NCBI GenBank assembly: GCA_947447665.1
Contig: CANFJX010000010.1
Location: 1 to 64,000, forward strand
DNA length: 64,000 nt
Reading direction: 5' to 3'
Origin: Bacteriovoracaceae bacterium
GTDB lineage: Bacteria; Bdellovibrionota; UBA1018
Both the position numbers and the translations under genes were made by a program. Positions 1 to 10,747 of this stretch are shown piece by piece. The first letter of the stretch is position 1. Every line of letters starts with the position of its first letter. Below the pieces are notes generated by a model. It saw only the letters and a program-made list of their open reading frames with translations. It was not told where the DNA came from and ran no database searches.

Positions 1-498
1 ACTGGTGCTACCGGTGCCCAAGGCATTCAAGGCGCTACTGGTGCGACTGGTGCGACTGGTGCGACTGGTGCGACTGGTGCGACTGGTGCGACTGGTGCTA
101 CCGGCGCTACTGGTGCCCAAGGCATTCAAGGCGCTACTGGCGCTACTGGCGCTACTGGTGCCCAAGGCATTCAAGGCGCTACCGGCGCTACTGGTGCGAC
201 TGGTGCTACTGGCGCTACTGGTGCCCAAGGCATTCAAGGCGCTACCGGCGCTACTGGTGCGACTGGTGCTACCGGCGCTACTGGTGCCCAAGGCATTCAA
301 GGCGCTACTGGCGCTACCGGCGCTACTGGCGCTACCGGCGCTACTGGCGCTACCGGCGCTACCGGCGCTACTGGTGCCCAAGGCATTCAAGGCGCTACTG
401 GCGCTACTGGCGCCCAAGGCATTCAAGGCGCTACTGGTGCTACCGGCGCTACTGGTGCGACTGGTGCGACTGGTGCGACTGGTGCGACTGGCACCACC
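1..498 (+). repeat. In-frame collagen-triplet tandem repeat
   Basis: The DNA is built of 9-base units encoding Gly-Ala-Thr triplets, interrupted by seven copies of an 18-base unit encoding GAQGIQ. The number of GAT triplets between GAQGIQ units varies. Near-identical codons (ggtgcgact, ggcgctact, ggcgctacc) make the tract prone to slippage and length change. The repeat begins before the window, so its full length is unknown. Confidence 0.9.
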
Positions 499-3450
499 AC
501 AACCGTATCCGTGCTGAGACAGATTCTTACTAACGTCTCAGCTACGGGCTCCTTTGGTCCGAGCACGGTCATCCCACTGGATCAGTTCTCTAATTCGATC
601 ACAACAGTTCAGATGGGTGATTTCGACGGCGACGGCCAGCTGGACCTGATTACACTCAATCAAGATACAGTATCGGTCAGCGTCCTTCTCATGCCCCTGC
701 TACCTTCAACCTTGAAAGCACCCTCCAGCAATCCGACTGTTCTTGTCACGGACCTAGGATCACATGTTAATCCGACGGGTCTTGTCGTGGGTGATTTCGA
801 CGGCGACGGGAACCTCGACTTTGCTGTCACCGATGCAAGTAACAATCAAGTGCTCATTTTTATCGGTAATGGAGACGGCACGTTTCAAGATCCCTTCAGA
901 AACGGTCGAATTTTCGCCGTAGGAAACACACCCAACACGATTGTCGCAGCAGACTTTGACCAAGACGGCTCACTCGACCTTGCGGTCACCAATTTTGACA
1001 ATAGTACCGTTACGGTTCTCCTGAATGATGGCACAGGGACATTTAGCCAATCGACTACTTTTTCAGCTACGCCGTGGGATGGTAACTCTCAGCCGGTGGG
1101 TCTAGCCGTAGCAGACTTCAACAACGATACCTTTCCTGACTTAGTAGTCATTAACTCCACTGACCCCTGGGGAAACCCTGGGCCCTTCTACTCTATCATC
1201 ACGAACAATATTCCCTTCCAAGGGAATTTTGGAGAAGGTTCTTTTAACTATGCATCTTGGGACTATTTGCACGACTCTAATTGGAATGCTTTAGGAGCAA
1301 ACCCAAACCGACAGGGTCTCATACCCTTGGTGACCGGCGATTTTAACGGGGACGGAAATCAAGACGTCGCGATTAGCAATGGCAACGACATCTACATGCT
1401 CTTTGGGGACGGCCAAGGCAACATCTCAAGCGCAAACAGTTTAAGCCAACAAAACTCTTACCTGAGTAGCTGGATGCCTAGCTCGATTCAAGACCTCAAG
1501 ACGATCACTCTCAATGATGACAATATCTCGGACTTGGTTTTGATTTCGGACGATAAATATAACCAAATCCTCACCCTCATGCACGATCCAATTGCCCCTG
1601 CTACCTCTAGCTTGCTCGGTCTTCCTCCTGTGCTCTACTATCCAAAAGCTCAAACTGCCTCAGGACTGGGTCTAGCCGTGGGAGACATCAATGGCGATGG
1701 GATCTCTGACTTAGTCAAGATCGACATGAATTCAGCCTCAGTCTCACTCATGTACGGTCTCTATCAGCGAAAATCAACCATCCCAGCTATCACGACCTCT
1801 CGTATCACGCCGAAGAACCTCACCTCAACCTGCTCTGGACTAAATTGCACAATCAGCTGGAGTCTTTTCTGGAACCAATATCTCAGCAAAGATACCGTCG
1901 CCTCGAGTTACATCGGCGCCGGCGATCCGGTTTTCTACTTTGTAGAATTATTTAACCAAGATTCGAGTGGCACCGTGACTCTCCAAAGCACGACGGCCCT
2001 ACCAGCGAGTGTGACCTCAGTCAACTCAGTTACTTTCTCTTCGCTGGCCCCTGGTAATTACGTGGCCTCTGTGATTTCAAATGTGAATGGAACATTGAGC
2101 TTCAGCCCGACTCCTAGTACGACTCCAAGCTCGAGCGTAAAAATAAGCCTCGTTCCTTACTTGCTCAAGGTGCTAGACGACTCGCCCACTCACTATTGGC
2201 GCCTCGCTGATAACGACACAACTGCAATTGACCTGGGCAGCTCGCCTAACCCTGGCTACTATAATGCTGGGTACGGAAATTTCGGGGCGAATCTAGGAGG
2301 GCCTGCCACAGGAGCTGAGTTAAGGGGTGGTGCTTTTATTTACTCTCAAAACGATGACAATCCCTCTGGGGCTTATTTTCCAAACGTCATGTCCGAGGAG
2401 CTGTGGTTCCAAACCACTTCTCAAAACGGTGGAATCTTATTGTCCTTAGACAGTGCGCCGGCGGGCGGCGGTTGCGCCTATGACCGAATGATTATGATGG
2501 ACGGGGAAGGACACATCTACTTTGGGACTTGGGATGGATATCCACGATTAGCCCCAACATCGACCAGTTATAACGACGGTAATTGGCACCACTTAGTGGC
2601 AGTTGCAGATGGAAACTTGTTTAAGATTTACGTGGATGGAAACGTAATGGGTCAAAACTGGGGTAGCAGCATGGGCAACTGGAACTATTCATCGTTTTGG
2701 CGAATTGGAGGTGGCGGCGGCAACTGGATTGGCGGATCCGACCACTTTGACGGGAGGCTCGCCGAAGTCGCCATTTATAACAATATAGCCCTCACTCAGG
2801 CCCAGGTTTTAGCCCATTACCAAGCAACGAACTTTGCCTACACCACCATTACTCCAGACCTCTCGTCATCCGGAGGGATTTTCACTTCAGGCGACGACCA
2901 ACCTTCATGGAACACCGAGAACTGGGCTGGCATATCAAGATCTACCAACTCAGCTCAGCCAGGCCCGGATGCCCTCATTAATGAGCCCAGTTCCGTTTCA
3001 GTCGAGCTTTGGTTTCGAACCGACTGGAACGGAGGCGTTCTACTAAGCTTTGTAGATCCGAACAGCGGAGGCTACGATGAGCAGCTCATCATGACTGAAA
3101 GTGGGCAAATTTTCTTTGGATTTGCCACGGACGATATTTATGGGGTGACTTCTCCAGGCTCTTATAACGACGACAATTGGCATTACGCAGTGGCAACCTA
3201 TCGATCTCAGACACTGAATCTCTATATTGATGGCGTACTGGTTGGGTCTTTATTGAGCGAATCTATAGATAGCGGACACCTCCAGGGCCTGAATGGTTAC
3301 TGGTCTCTTGGCGGCAGCGGTGGGTTCGAATGGAACTGGGGACTGTCAAGCAACACTCAATTCAATGGCAAGATCATGGGTGTGGCTATTGAGAATTACG
3401 TCCTGCCTCCTGCTCTTATTACCAACCATTACAATAGCGGGCTGCAGTAA
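1..3450 (+). CDS. Collagen-like / FG-GAP / LamG surface protein (5' end outside window)
   Basis: The reading frame is open from base 1 to the stop at 3448-3450, so the start lies upstream. The GTG at 511 is internal. Fragment residues 1-165 are Gly-X-Y collagen-like triplets. Residues about 205-575 hold roughly seven FG-GAP/VCBS-type repeats with the Ca-binding-like core DFDGDGxLD (for example [30 protein letters not shown]). A Ser/Thr-rich, Fn3-like stretch follows. Two concanavalin/LamG-like domains end the protein, about 725-945 and 970-1149, each with an ELWF strand and an NDGNWHH / NDDNWHY motif. In known families FG-GAP blades form integrin-like propellers and LamG-like domains bind glycans or proteins. 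A secreted adhesin or surface-fibre role is inference. No C-terminal sorting domain is obvious. The gene is convergent with the next one. Confidence 0.85.
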   Translation, partial: TGATGAQGIQGATGATGATGATGATGATGATGATGATGAQGIQGATGATGATGAQGIQGATGATGATGATGATGAQGIQGATGATGATGATGATGAQGIQGATGATGATGATGATGATGATGATGAQGIQGATGATGAQGIQGATGATGATGATGATGATGATGTTTTVSVLRQILTNVSATGSFGPSTVIPLDQFSNSITTVQMGDFDGDGQLDLITLNQDTVSVSVLLMPLLPSTLKAPSSNPTVLVTDLGSHVNPTGLVVGDFDGDGNLDFAVTDASNNQVLIFIGNGDGTFQDPFRNGRIFAVGNTPNTIVAADFDQDGSLDLAVTNFDNSTVTVLLNDGTGTFSQSTTFSATPWDGNSQPVGLAVADFNNDTFPDLVVINSTDPWGNPGPFYSIITNNIPFQGNFGEGSFNYASWDYLHDSNWNALGANPNRQGLIPLVTGDFNGDGNQDVAISNGNDIYMLFGDGQGNISSANSLSQQNSYLSSWMPSSIQDLKTITLNDDNISDLVLISDDKYNQILTLMHDPIAPATSSLLGLPPVLYYPKAQTASGLGLAVGDINGDGISDLVKIDMNSASVSLMYGLYQRKSTIPAITTSRITPKNLTSTCSGLNCTISWSLFWNQYLSKDTVASSYIGAGDPVFYFVELFNQDSSGTVTLQSTTALPASVTSVNSVTFSSLAPGNYVASVISNVNGTLSFSPTPSTTPSSSVKISLVPYLLKVLDDSPTHYWRLADNDTTAIDLGSSPNPGYYNAGYGNFGANLGGPATGAELRGGAFIYSQNDDNPSGAYFPNVMSEELWFQTTSQNGGILLSLDSAPAGGGCAYDRMIMMDGEGHIYFGTWDGYPRLAPTSTSYNDGNWHHLVAVADGNLFKIYVDGNVMGQNWGSSMGNWNYSSFWRIGGGGGNWIGGSDHFDGRLAEVAIYNNIALTQAQVLAHYQATNFAYTTITPDLSSSGGIFTSGDDQPSWNTENWAGISRSTNSAQPGPDALINEPSSVSVELWFRTDWNGGVLLSFVDPNSGGYDEQLIMTESGQIFFGFATDDIYGVTSPGSYNDDNWHYAVATYRSQTLNLYIDGVLVGSLLSESIDSGHLQGLNGYWSLGGSGGFEWNWGLSSNTQFNGKIMGVAIENYVLPPALITNHYNSGLQ

Positions 3451-3561
3451 TGCGAGTCCCGGCAAAGGCCGCGGCACTTGAGCTAATTACGCTCAATTTT
3501 AACCATCTTTGGCATTCATCCCCTGGTTTTCTATGTACTGTACTCTGCTGTACTCTGCCCA

Positions 3562-4761
3562 CTAACAAAGCCACCAGAAGGGCAGAGCAAACGTTTTGTA
3601 GTCTCGAGTCTCGGCTTGGAAGCCAGTCGTCGTGATGACGACCTTCGCATCTGGAAAGTGCTCGAGAAAGCTCCGGGCGCTCGCTCTTGCTTTGAGGGTT
3701 GGGGTAGTCTCATCGGAGGGGATGACTCCCACTACGCCTGCGTGGGTGCGAAATACCAGCGGCACCTCGGTCCCATCGTGGGTTCTAAACGCGAAGATCT
3801 CATTTTTTGGGTGGGGACGGTAGTGAAGCTCCTGCCTAAGATTGGCGTAGATGCCGCGTAAGATTTGCTCGGAGAGGCTGGGGGCACTCCTGAGCAAGTG
3901 GGTAGCCAAGCCCTGATCTTCAAAAAAATAGCTCGTTTTTGCAACAGTGCCCTCAGAAGAGATGGGACGAATCAAAAAGAGTGCTTCGAATGCAATGAGT
4001 AATTTTTTTACGGTAGCTGTTGATACTTGGCAAGCTCGAGCAGCCGACTTAAGTTCGAGCGGGGTTCCTTGGGTTTGAGCGAGATAGCTAGCCAGTTTCC
4101 TGAGTTGAAGCGAGCTCAAGGTCGTCGCCATGATCAAGTGCAGATCACGGTTGAGAATGGTATCTAGATGGGATTCAAATCGTGCTTGCCGAACTGATGC
4201 GTCGCGAAAAAAACAAATCCCGGGGAGGCCTCCGGATTCTAAATAATCCAAAAAGGATTTGGATTTCTTAGACACACAAAGATCCTGCCAGTGAGCCAAT
4301 TTTGAGGTGCTATTAATTTTTGCTAGGGTACTCAGATGCGAAGGCAGTGGAAGTTCATTCAGCTCAGACCAGGTCATGGGGAGCACTTCAAGGTTGATGA
4401 TCCGTCCAGTCAAGGATTCTCGAATGAGTTTGCGAGCGGTAAATCGCACTGAACCGGTGAAGATGAATTGACCTTTTTTGAGGTGAGTCCTGACCCACTC
4501 TTTTGCAGCGGGAAATAGGGACGGGCAGAGTTGGGCTTCATCTACGGCAAATGGCGTTTTGCGATTCTCAAGAAACTCAGTAGGATGGTCTATGGCATTT
4601 TCTAGCTCACTGGCCGAATCAAAAGTAACGTATTCGTTGGCTAAGCCTGACGCGAGAGTAGTTTTGCCGACTTGACGGTGCCCCAAAATCCCTACAATTG
4701 GGCTGTGGCCCAAAGCTTTTTGGATCAGCGAGCGGATGTAGCGATCACGAGAATGCGGCAT
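3562..4761 (-). CDS. AAA_14/DUF4143-type ATPase
   Basis: A 399-residue P-loop ATPase. It has Walker A GHRQVGKTT near residue 27, a Walker B-like FAVDEAQL near residue 91, and a FTGSVRFTARK sensor segment followed by the RESLTGR motif typical of this family. The C-terminal half corresponds to DUF4143. That region normally ends in a PD-(D/E)XK-like signature (D, then E-x-K). Here the matching stretch reads TEVPLVFRTHAGVVGVIP, with no acidic/Lys pair, so nuclease activity looks unlikely. The cellular role of this family is not established. A perfect inverted repeat sits just upstream. A paralogue is at 38289-39470 and a decayed one at 9558-10058. Confidence 0.85.
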   Translation of the reverse strand: MPHSRDRYIRSLIQKALGHSPIVGILGHRQVGKTTLASGLANEYVTFDSASELENAIDHPTEFLENRKTPFAVDEAQLCPSLFPAAKEWVRTHLKKGQFIFTGSVRFTARKLIRESLTGRIINLEVLPMTWSELNELPLPSHLSTLAKINSTSKLAHWQDLCVSKKSKSFLDYLESGGLPGICFFRDASVRQARFESHLDTILNRDLHLIMATTLSSLQLRKLASYLAQTQGTPLELKSAARACQVSTATVKKLLIAFEALFLIRPISSEGTVAKTSYFFEDQGLATHLLRSAPSLSEQILRGIYANLRQELHYRPHPKNEIFAFRTHDGTEVPLVFRTHAGVVGVIPSDETTPTLKARASARSFLEHFPDAKVVITTTGFQAETRDYKTFALPFWWLC

Positions 4762-4777
4762 AAACCTAGTCTACCAG

Positions 4778-4821
4778 GTTGGCCTAAAAATAGAAAAGGG
4801 GTTTGTCATTTTTAGGCCAAC
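4778..4821. promoter_or_regulatory. Perfect 14-bp inverted repeat upstream of DUF4143 ATPase
   Basis: GTTGGCCTAAAAAT (4778-4791) is followed, after a 16-base spacer, by its exact reverse complement ATTTTTAGGCCAAC (4808-4821). The near arm is 17 bases upstream of the ATPase start at 4761. It could be an operator or a 5'-UTR hairpin. There is no poly-T tail placed as in a terminator for either strand. Confidence 0.6.
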
Positions 4822-4962
4822 TCCTTAAGGGAAGTCACCCCAGCGTCAACACCCGGGTGCAACGCGACTCTATTTGAAACCCTAAGTCTTTACCTTAATC
4901 CGCACACTCCCTCAAACCACCGTTGACTTAGACAAACGGGGGTTGCTAATGTCAGAAGCTAA

Positions 4963-7900
4963 ATGCGAGTCAAAAGACTGGAAATTCAGGGATTTAAGTC
5001 GTTCAAGGACCGAACTGTGGTGCACTTTGACCATAGCATCACAGGGATTGTTGGGCCGAACGGCTGCGGGAAGTCTAATATCGTCGATGCTTTCTTCTGG
5101 GTGATGGGGGAGCAATCCTACAAACACATGAGGGGCAATAGCAGTGACGACCTGATTTTTAACGGGAGCTCAAAATACTCGCCGCTCGGCCTTGCTGAGG
5201 CAACCCTCGTGCTAGAGACCGACGTGGTCGATTTGATGGCTGAGGCGCCCTCAGGAGCCTCATCGCAAGATATTCCGGTCCACCTCAAGACGAAAGAAGT
5301 CTCAGTCACCCGCCGCCTGTATCGATCAGGCGAAGGGGAGTATCTCATCAACGGCACTGCTGCCCGACTCAAAGACATTCAAGAGCTGTTCATGGATACC
5401 GGAGTAGGCGCAAAAGGCTACTCCGTCATTGAGCAGGGGCAAATCGGCAAGATCGTTAACTCGAAACCCGAGGAGCGCCGCCTACTGATCGAAGAAGCTG
5501 CCGGGATCGCTAAGTACAAGGCCCGCAAAAAAGAATCTCTCAGGAAAATGGAAGCCACTCAGGCCAACCTGGCCCGATTGACCGATATTATCCAAGAAAT
5601 CGAAAAAACGCTCGGTTCTCTCGAGCGCCAGGCGCAGAAAGCCCGCCAGTACAAAAAATATAAAGACGAGTTGATCGATAAGGAAATGACCTGGGGTCGC
5701 AGGAAAAACGCGATCCTCCAGGAAAAACTTCAGGTCTTAAAAAACCAAAGAGATACCCTAGAGCAAGACCTAGTCGGGCTGAAGTCTCGCCTACAAACGG
5801 CTGAGAACTCAATCGAAGTCGACCGAGTCCACCTGGTCACTGAGACTAAAGAGGCCGAATCGCTCCAGGCGCGAATTCAAGACCTTGCGGCTGATCTCTC
5901 GCACGAGAAGAGCGCTCTGGATCTTTCGAGACGAAGACAGGGTGATCTCACCTCCCAACTCGAAGCCCTCGAAGGGGAGAAGGAAGAACTTCAATTTTCG
6001 ATCGAAGCCGACACCGAGCGGCTCACTGAGCAAGAAACCCAGGCCCAAGAAGTGGAGCAGCTTTTCCAAGTCGCCGCCCAAGAGGCTCGAGAAGCGACTC
6101 AAGCCCTCCAAGCCCTCCGAAAAGAAGTCGACGGCGCCCGATCCCAACTGGATCGATCCCAACGACAGCTCATGAGTGGAATCCAACAGACTTCCGATCT
6201 GAACTCGAAATCAGCATCTCTCCTGGGTAAAATTGACTCGGCTCAGTCTCAGTCCGAGCGTCTGCAGATGCAACTCACTATCCAAGAGGAGAGGCACCAA
6301 GAAATCCAGCAGGAATTAGAGAAAGCAAAGGGTGCTTACTCCGAACTTCAAGAACAGCGGCAACTCTTTCAGGCCAGAAGACAAGAGCAGCAGGGCCGAG
6401 TCCAGGAGCAGGAACAAGAGATCCGCCAGCTTGACAAGGCCAAGGAGCAAGCACTCCGCGCCTTCACCCAGATCAAATCCAAACTCCAAAGCTTAGAAGA
6501 ACTCGATGAATCCCATGAGGGTCTCGCCGATGGCCCCAAGGCCGCCTTAGACTGGGCCAAGTCCAACGGTAAGGTCGACCAGATTCTCGCGCTCACTGAT
6601 GTTCTCCAAGTGACTCCAGGATATGAAACGGTCCTCGAGAGCTGGCTAGAGAACCAGCTAGAAAGCTTGATTACCCAGGACTCCCAAGTCGTCCTACCCT
6701 TGCTTGAGCAGATCCAAAAAAACAAACACGGTCGAGTCACGATTCAGCTGACTCGCTCTCCCAGCACAAAGACCAAGGGCTCAGAGAAAAAGAAAGACCT
6801 AGCCTCGGATCCCCAGGGCCTTAAAGCTCTCGGATTTGAAGTCCAAGGAAAACTTTCTGAGTTCGTCCGATGGGAGGAAACTTATTCCCCACGGTTTGAT
6901 TCGCTTTTTGAAAAAGTTTACCTGGTCGAATCCCTCGCCCCCCTTCCTGCAGCTTTAGAGAGTGAAAACATGACCTCACTCGCAGGCTGCACTCTGATTG
7001 CAAAAGATGGAACCGTTTTTGACTCGCAAGGAACTCTGCGCGGGGGCAGTCTCAAATCGAGCGGTGCAGTAGGGATTTTGCGGCGTAAGCGATCGATTGA
7101 AGAGCTGAAGGAACAGCTCCAAGGAGCCGAGGATCAAAATCTTGCTGCAGAAGCGTCCGTTGTTTCCGCCAAGGAAAATCTCGAAATCATTCGAGCACAA
7201 CTCCAAGATATTCAAACTGAAGCTCAGGATCTCGAAGTTCAAGCCGCCGCTACCCAACGCGATGTGCATCAAACCGAGCGAGCCCTAGCAGAATCCCAAC
7301 GACTCCTCCAAAACTTGAAGCGAGATGCGGACTCCATGCATTCCGATAGCGCGCGAGCCCAGGGAGAGCGCGAAAAGCTAGAGTCCCAGCTCGAGACGCT
7401 CCTCACCGCCCGGGTCGAGCTGGAAGAGTCAATTCATGGCTTAGAAACCGACCTCTCGGCCAAAGAAAACGTTTATCAAGAAAAAGACCAAGAGCTCCAG
7501 GCCGTTCGGGTAAGAGAGGCATCGCTCAGAGAACGTTCAGTGAGCCTTAAACGAGAACTCGAAGCCACGCGCTCGATCAAATCCGACCGCGAGCGGCGCC
7601 TCAGCGAGGTCGTCAGAACTTTAGATCGCGCCACCCGGGAGCAAGAACAATTCTCAGGTGGCGAAGAAGACCTCACTCAAAAAATCGAAGAACTCACCCT
7701 TGCCCTCGCGTCCGCTCGAGAAGCCATCGCACAAGTTAAAGACCGGATGGAGCAAGCCAATGCTAAGGTCAATGCAACTCTTGAGAGCATTAAATTCCTG
7801 CATAAATCAGGAGATCAGAGAACCTCGGAGTCAAATCAACTCGCCATTGAAATTGAGAAAATCTCAAGCGAGTTGGCCCATTTGGTAGCAAACTTAGAGG

Positions 7901-8670
7901 AAAAATATGGCCCTGGCTGCCTGAACCTCATCGGCGCGCCTGCCAGCCAATCGTCGGGCGATGAAAGCAACGCCGATGTCGCCCCCCCACTCCTCGCCGA
8001 GTTCACTCCAGAAGAAGAAATCGCCCTGGGAGAAGAAGTTGAGCGACTGCGTGAGCGTATTCGACGGCTCGGCGAAGTCAATGTCATGGCCATCGAGGAG
8101 TTCGAGCAGCTCAAAAAGCGATATGACCATCTCCTAACTGAAAGAGCCGACCTCGAGCACTCTTTAGAGAACCTCAGAAATGCCATTGAGCATATTAATC
8201 AAACCTCAGAAGTACGCTTTAAAAAGGCATTTGAAGCCATTGCTGGGCGATTCGAGAGACTATTCCCCATCATTTTCGGTGGTGGGCAAGCGAAACTTTC
8301 GCTCGTTTACCCCGAGGGATCTCAAGACATCCTCGATGCCGGGGTCGATATCTTGGCCCAACCTCCAGGGAAAAAAGTAGCGAACATCACTCTCCTCTCG
8401 GGGGGAGAGAAAGCTCTCACGGCAGTGTCCCTGATTTTCGCAATCTTCATGGTCAAACCCTCTCCCTTCTGCGTACTCGATGAAGTGGATGCCCCATTAG
8501 ATGATGCGAACATTGGGAAATTTAACGCCCTACTTCGAGAGATGTCGGTCAAAAGTCAGTTCATTTTAATCACTCACAATAAAAAAACGATGGAACTCAA
8601 TGACACCCTCTACGGCGTCACTATGGAAGAGCCCGGCGTGTCGAAAATGGTATCCATTGAAATGCAGTAA
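4963..8670 (+). CDS. smc: Chromosome segregation SMC protein
   Basis: A full-length 1235-residue SMC ATPase, the core of the condensin-like complex that compacts and resolves sister chromosomes in the cytoplasm. Walker A GPNGCGKSN lies at 31-39. A long coiled coil is followed by a hinge at about 520-690, a second coiled coil, and a C-terminal head with signature LLSGGEKAL and Walker B CVLDEVDAPLDD. The start at 4963 gives the canonical MRVKRLEIQGFKSF opening. No scpA or scpB partner is visible in the window. The next gene, lolA-like, follows 60 bases downstream on the same strand. Confidence 0.97.
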   Translation: MRVKRLEIQGFKSFKDRTVVHFDHSITGIVGPNGCGKSNIVDAFFWVMGEQSYKHMRGNSSDDLIFNGSSKYSPLGLAEATLVLETDVVDLMAEAPSGASSQDIPVHLKTKEVSVTRRLYRSGEGEYLINGTAARLKDIQELFMDTGVGAKGYSVIEQGQIGKIVNSKPEERRLLIEEAAGIAKYKARKKESLRKMEATQANLARLTDIIQEIEKTLGSLERQAQKARQYKKYKDELIDKEMTWGRRKNAILQEKLQVLKNQRDTLEQDLVGLKSRLQTAENSIEVDRVHLVTETKEAESLQARIQDLAADLSHEKSALDLSRRRQGDLTSQLEALEGEKEELQFSIEADTERLTEQETQAQEVEQLFQVAAQEAREATQALQALRKEVDGARSQLDRSQRQLMSGIQQTSDLNSKSASLLGKIDSAQSQSERLQMQLTIQEERHQEIQQELEKAKGAYSELQEQRQLFQARRQEQQGRVQEQEQEIRQLDKAKEQALRAFTQIKSKLQSLEELDESHEGLADGPKAALDWAKSNGKVDQILALTDVLQVTPGYETVLESWLENQLESLITQDSQVVLPLLEQIQKNKHGRVTIQLTRSPSTKTKGSEKKKDLASDPQGLKALGFEVQGKLSEFVRWEETYSPRFDSLFEKVYLVESLAPLPAALESENMTSLAGCTLIAKDGTVFDSQGTLRGGSLKSSGAVGILRRKRSIEELKEQLQGAEDQNLAAEASVVSAKENLEIIRAQLQDIQTEAQDLEVQAAATQRDVHQTERALAESQRLLQNLKRDADSMHSDSARAQGEREKLESQLETLLTARVELEESIHGLETDLSAKENVYQEKDQELQAVRVREASLRERSVSLKRELEATRSIKSDRERRLSEVVRTLDRATREQEQFSGGEEDLTQKIEELTLALASAREAIAQVKDRMEQANAKVNATLESIKFLHKSGDQRTSESNQLAIEIEKISSELAHLVANLEEKYGPGCLNLIGAPASQSSGDESNADVAPPLLAEFTPEEEIALGEEVERLRERIRRLGEVNVMAIEEFEQLKKRYDHLLTERADLEHSLENLRNAIEHINQTSEVRFKKAFEAIAGRFERLFPIIFGGGQAKLSLVYPEGSQDILDAGVDILAQPPGKKVANITLLSGGEKALTAVSLIFAIFMVKPSPFCVLDEVDAPLDDANIGKFNALLREMSVKSQFILITHNKKTMELNDTLYGVTMEEPGVSKMVSIEMQ

Positions 8671-8730
8671 TTTTGTAAGAGAGAAGACGTTTTAGGACGT
8701 GTACTTTTAAACAGATTCAGGGGATCAAAA

Positions 8731-9525
8731 ATGAAAAACGAAACCTACTCTCATGGCTTCTTGGGTTTTTTAGGCCTAAGTATAGGAATCTCATTATCGG
8801 GTGATTCTCTCTGGGCGGCGGGTCAGGCCCGCAAGATCGAAGTTACCCCTAGCCCCATCACGTCGGTTATTTTAGCCCCGATGTCGAGCCCATCTCCGGC
8901 CGAAGCGAGCGCACCCCCACTTACACAAGAGCCTCAAAATTACGCTCCATCGAAACTGCCCAAAATTCTGCTGGAGATTGAGAAAAAATACACCGCCTCC
9001 TCGACCATCTCTGCTCACTTCTCACAGACGGACGACAACAAAACTCTGGGGCGCAAAAAAACAAGTGCTGGCAAAATCTTTGTCAAGCGACCTGGAAAAA
9101 TCCGCTGGGAAACGGAAACTCCCGACCCTAACCTCCTCGTCAGTAATGGGAAAAAATTTTGGTTTTACACTCCACCCTTTGATGAGGGAGAAAGCGGCCA
9201 ACTCATCGAACGGAAACCCTCTGAGGTTCAATCCCAGCTTGCCACGGCTTTGCTTTCGGGTGATTTTTCAAAAGTCGCAGGCCTCAAAGTGCAGCAATCT
9301 TCTCCCTCGACCTTTGTGATTATCCCCAAGCCTGGCACCGCCGCGACGGTTGTTCGCGCCATCGTCACCCTAGATCTTGCCCAACAGCTCATCCAAAAAG
9401 TCACCCTTCAGCATCGTGGTGGAAACCAATCTGAGATCGCCCTCTCGCAGATTGAGTTGGGAAAACCACTTGCAGATGACCTCTTCGTGTTCAAAGCTCC
9501 ACCCAATACGGACCGGGTGCAGTAG
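8731..9525 (+). CDS. lolA: LolA-like outer-membrane lipoprotein carrier protein
   Basis: A 264-residue exported protein. The N-terminus has a hydrophobic signal segment (about residues 8-30) and then a Pro/Ser-rich linker to about residue 75. The remainder has LolA features: ISAHFSQT, SAGKIFVKRPGKIRWE, the NLLVSNGKKFWFYTP strand pair, and SQIELGKPL near the end. LolA accepts lipoproteins from LolCDE in the periplasm and delivers them to the outer membrane. The linker makes it longer than typical LolA (about 200 residues). It may form a transcription unit with smc. Confidence 0.85.
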   Translation: MKNETYSHGFLGFLGLSIGISLSGDSLWAAGQARKIEVTPSPITSVILAPMSSPSPAEASAPPLTQEPQNYAPSKLPKILLEIEKKYTASSTISAHFSQTDDNKTLGRKKTSAGKIFVKRPGKIRWETETPDPNLLVSNGKKFWFYTPPFDEGESGQLIERKPSEVQSQLATALLSGDFSKVAGLKVQQSSPSTFVIIPKPGTAATVVRAIVTLDLAQQLIQKVTLQHRGGNQSEIALSQIELGKPLADDLFVFKAPPNTDRVQ

Positions 9526-9557
9526 TCGTCTCATGGAGCAGGAGGGAGAGAGTACAC

Positions 9558-10058
9558 TCATTTTAGCCGGGACGCTGGCCCGGCTTTGACTTCAACTGGT
9601 GCGACCTGGGGCCCGTGTTGGAATAGATAATCAACCTCGGCCATGGACCCTGCCTTTTCTCTCACCCAATAGAAAAGCTCAGGCGCCTGAGAAAATTCAC
9701 GAAGCTCGAGGAGATGCTGACCCACCCATTGTTCAGCGATTGCCCCCTCGTTGACTCGAGCAAAGGACTCGACATTCAATACATCGATCACCCTCAGACC
9801 AAGTTGAACTCCCACGAGTCCAACGTCCAAAAACAACACCTTAAACTGATTATCCTTCTGTTCGGCGGCAGAGGTACTCCACCCTTCCTACAGGCACACT
9901 GTAATTCGAATCAGTGAGAGCAAACTCCGACAACGAGCCCGCCGCAATGACAGCAACAGCTGGCGTGTCCTCAAAAAATAGCGAAGTCGGGCGAAAACTT
10001 CTGGCGTCGCTTGAATCTCATCCAGTGCCCGGCGTTTCATAATTTCGCTCCGTAGGCC
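9558..10058 (-). pseudogene. Decayed DUF4143-type ATPase
   Basis: Remnants of one gene lie in three frames. From 10058 a frame carries the Walker B region RRALDEIQATPEVFARLRYF. At a run of six T (near 9982 on this strand) it shifts. Adding one T restores FFEDTPAVAVIAAGS and VPVGRVEYL, typical AAA_14 sensor motifs. A second join near 9875 jumps to AAEQKDNQFKVLFLDVGLVG, the last part of DUF4143, so about 200 residues are missing. The C-terminus keeps the PD-(D/E)XK-like pair (AEVDYLF, PVEVKAG) and stops early at 9558. No Walker A is found upstream. Homology is judged by motif; the dead state is clear from the frame breaks. Confidence 0.75.
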
Positions 10059-10227
10059 TCAGAATACCATGAATAAGACATTTTATAGGGGGTTAATGGC
10101 CCGAGGCGACACCCTGTACTGCGTCGGCCGCCCGTGTTGCCGGTCAAGATGAACCAGCCCGCAAGTTACCCCTTGCCTTTAGCTGACTAATTCTGTATAC
10201 CTTCGTCCTGCAAAAGGAGTCACCACG

Positions 10228-10725
10228 ATGCCCTCATTCGACGTATCTTCAGAAATGAACTGGCAAGAGCTCGACAATGCGATCAACCAAGCGATCAAGG
10301 AAGTCACGCAACGGTTTGATTTTAAAGGAATTAAGTCAGAGATTAAGCTCGACCAAAAAGCTAAGACCGTCACGCTCTGGTGCAGCGAAGAAGGCAAACT
10401 CGACGCCCTGAACGATGTCCTCCAAAATAAACTCATTAAGCGTGGAATTTCTCTTCTATCCCTTGATTACAAAGATATCGACTCAGCCTTTGGTGGAAGC
10501 GTACGGCAAGTGATCGAAATTCAAGCCGGCATCTCCAAAGAAAAGGGCAAAGAAGTGATTGCTGTCATCAAGGAGAGCAAACTCAAGGTCCAAGCTCAAA
10601 TTCAAGACGAACAAGTTCGCGTCACCGGCAAAAACCGAGACGATCTTCAGGAAGCGATAGCAGTTCTCAAAGCCAATCAAGAAAAAGTCAAAGTCCCGCT
10701 GCAATTCGGTAATTTTAGAGATTAA
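10228..10725 (+). CDS. yajQ: YajQ-family nucleotide-binding protein
   Basis: A 165-residue protein matching the UPF0234/YajQ family end to end: opening [18 protein letters not shown], the TQRFDFKG motif, and the closing [10 protein letters not shown]. The family has two ferredoxin-like domains. Members bind nucleotides or RNA, and some Xanthomonas/Pseudomonas homologues are reported cyclic-di-GMP effectors. An AAAGGAG ribosome-binding site lies upstream (about 10212-10218). rimO starts 22 bases after the stop. Confidence 0.93.
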   Translation: MPSFDVSSEMNWQELDNAINQAIKEVTQRFDFKGIKSEIKLDQKAKTVTLWCSEEGKLDALNDVLQNKLIKRGISLLSLDYKDIDSAFGGSVRQVIEIQAGISKEKGKEVIAVIKESKLKVQAQIQDEQVRVTGKNRDDLQEAIAVLKANQEKVKVPLQFGNFRD

Positions 10726-10747
10726 CCCTAAGAAATAAGTAGTACCT

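Noticed and set aside
1..498. Regularly spaced short repeats resembling a CRISPR array
   Set aside because: Units are 9 and 18 bases, have no unique spacers, and encode in-frame Gly-Ala-Thr triplets.
5..517. Leu/Val/Ala-rich open frame across the repeat
   Set aside because: It is the alternate frame of the collagen-triplet DNA. The Gly-X-Y frame continues into the FG-GAP protein and is the real one.
5809..6186. Long antisense frames inside smc
   Set aside because: Coiled-coil coding with Glu/Lys/Gln codons often leaves opposite frames open. They lack family features and ribosome-binding sites.
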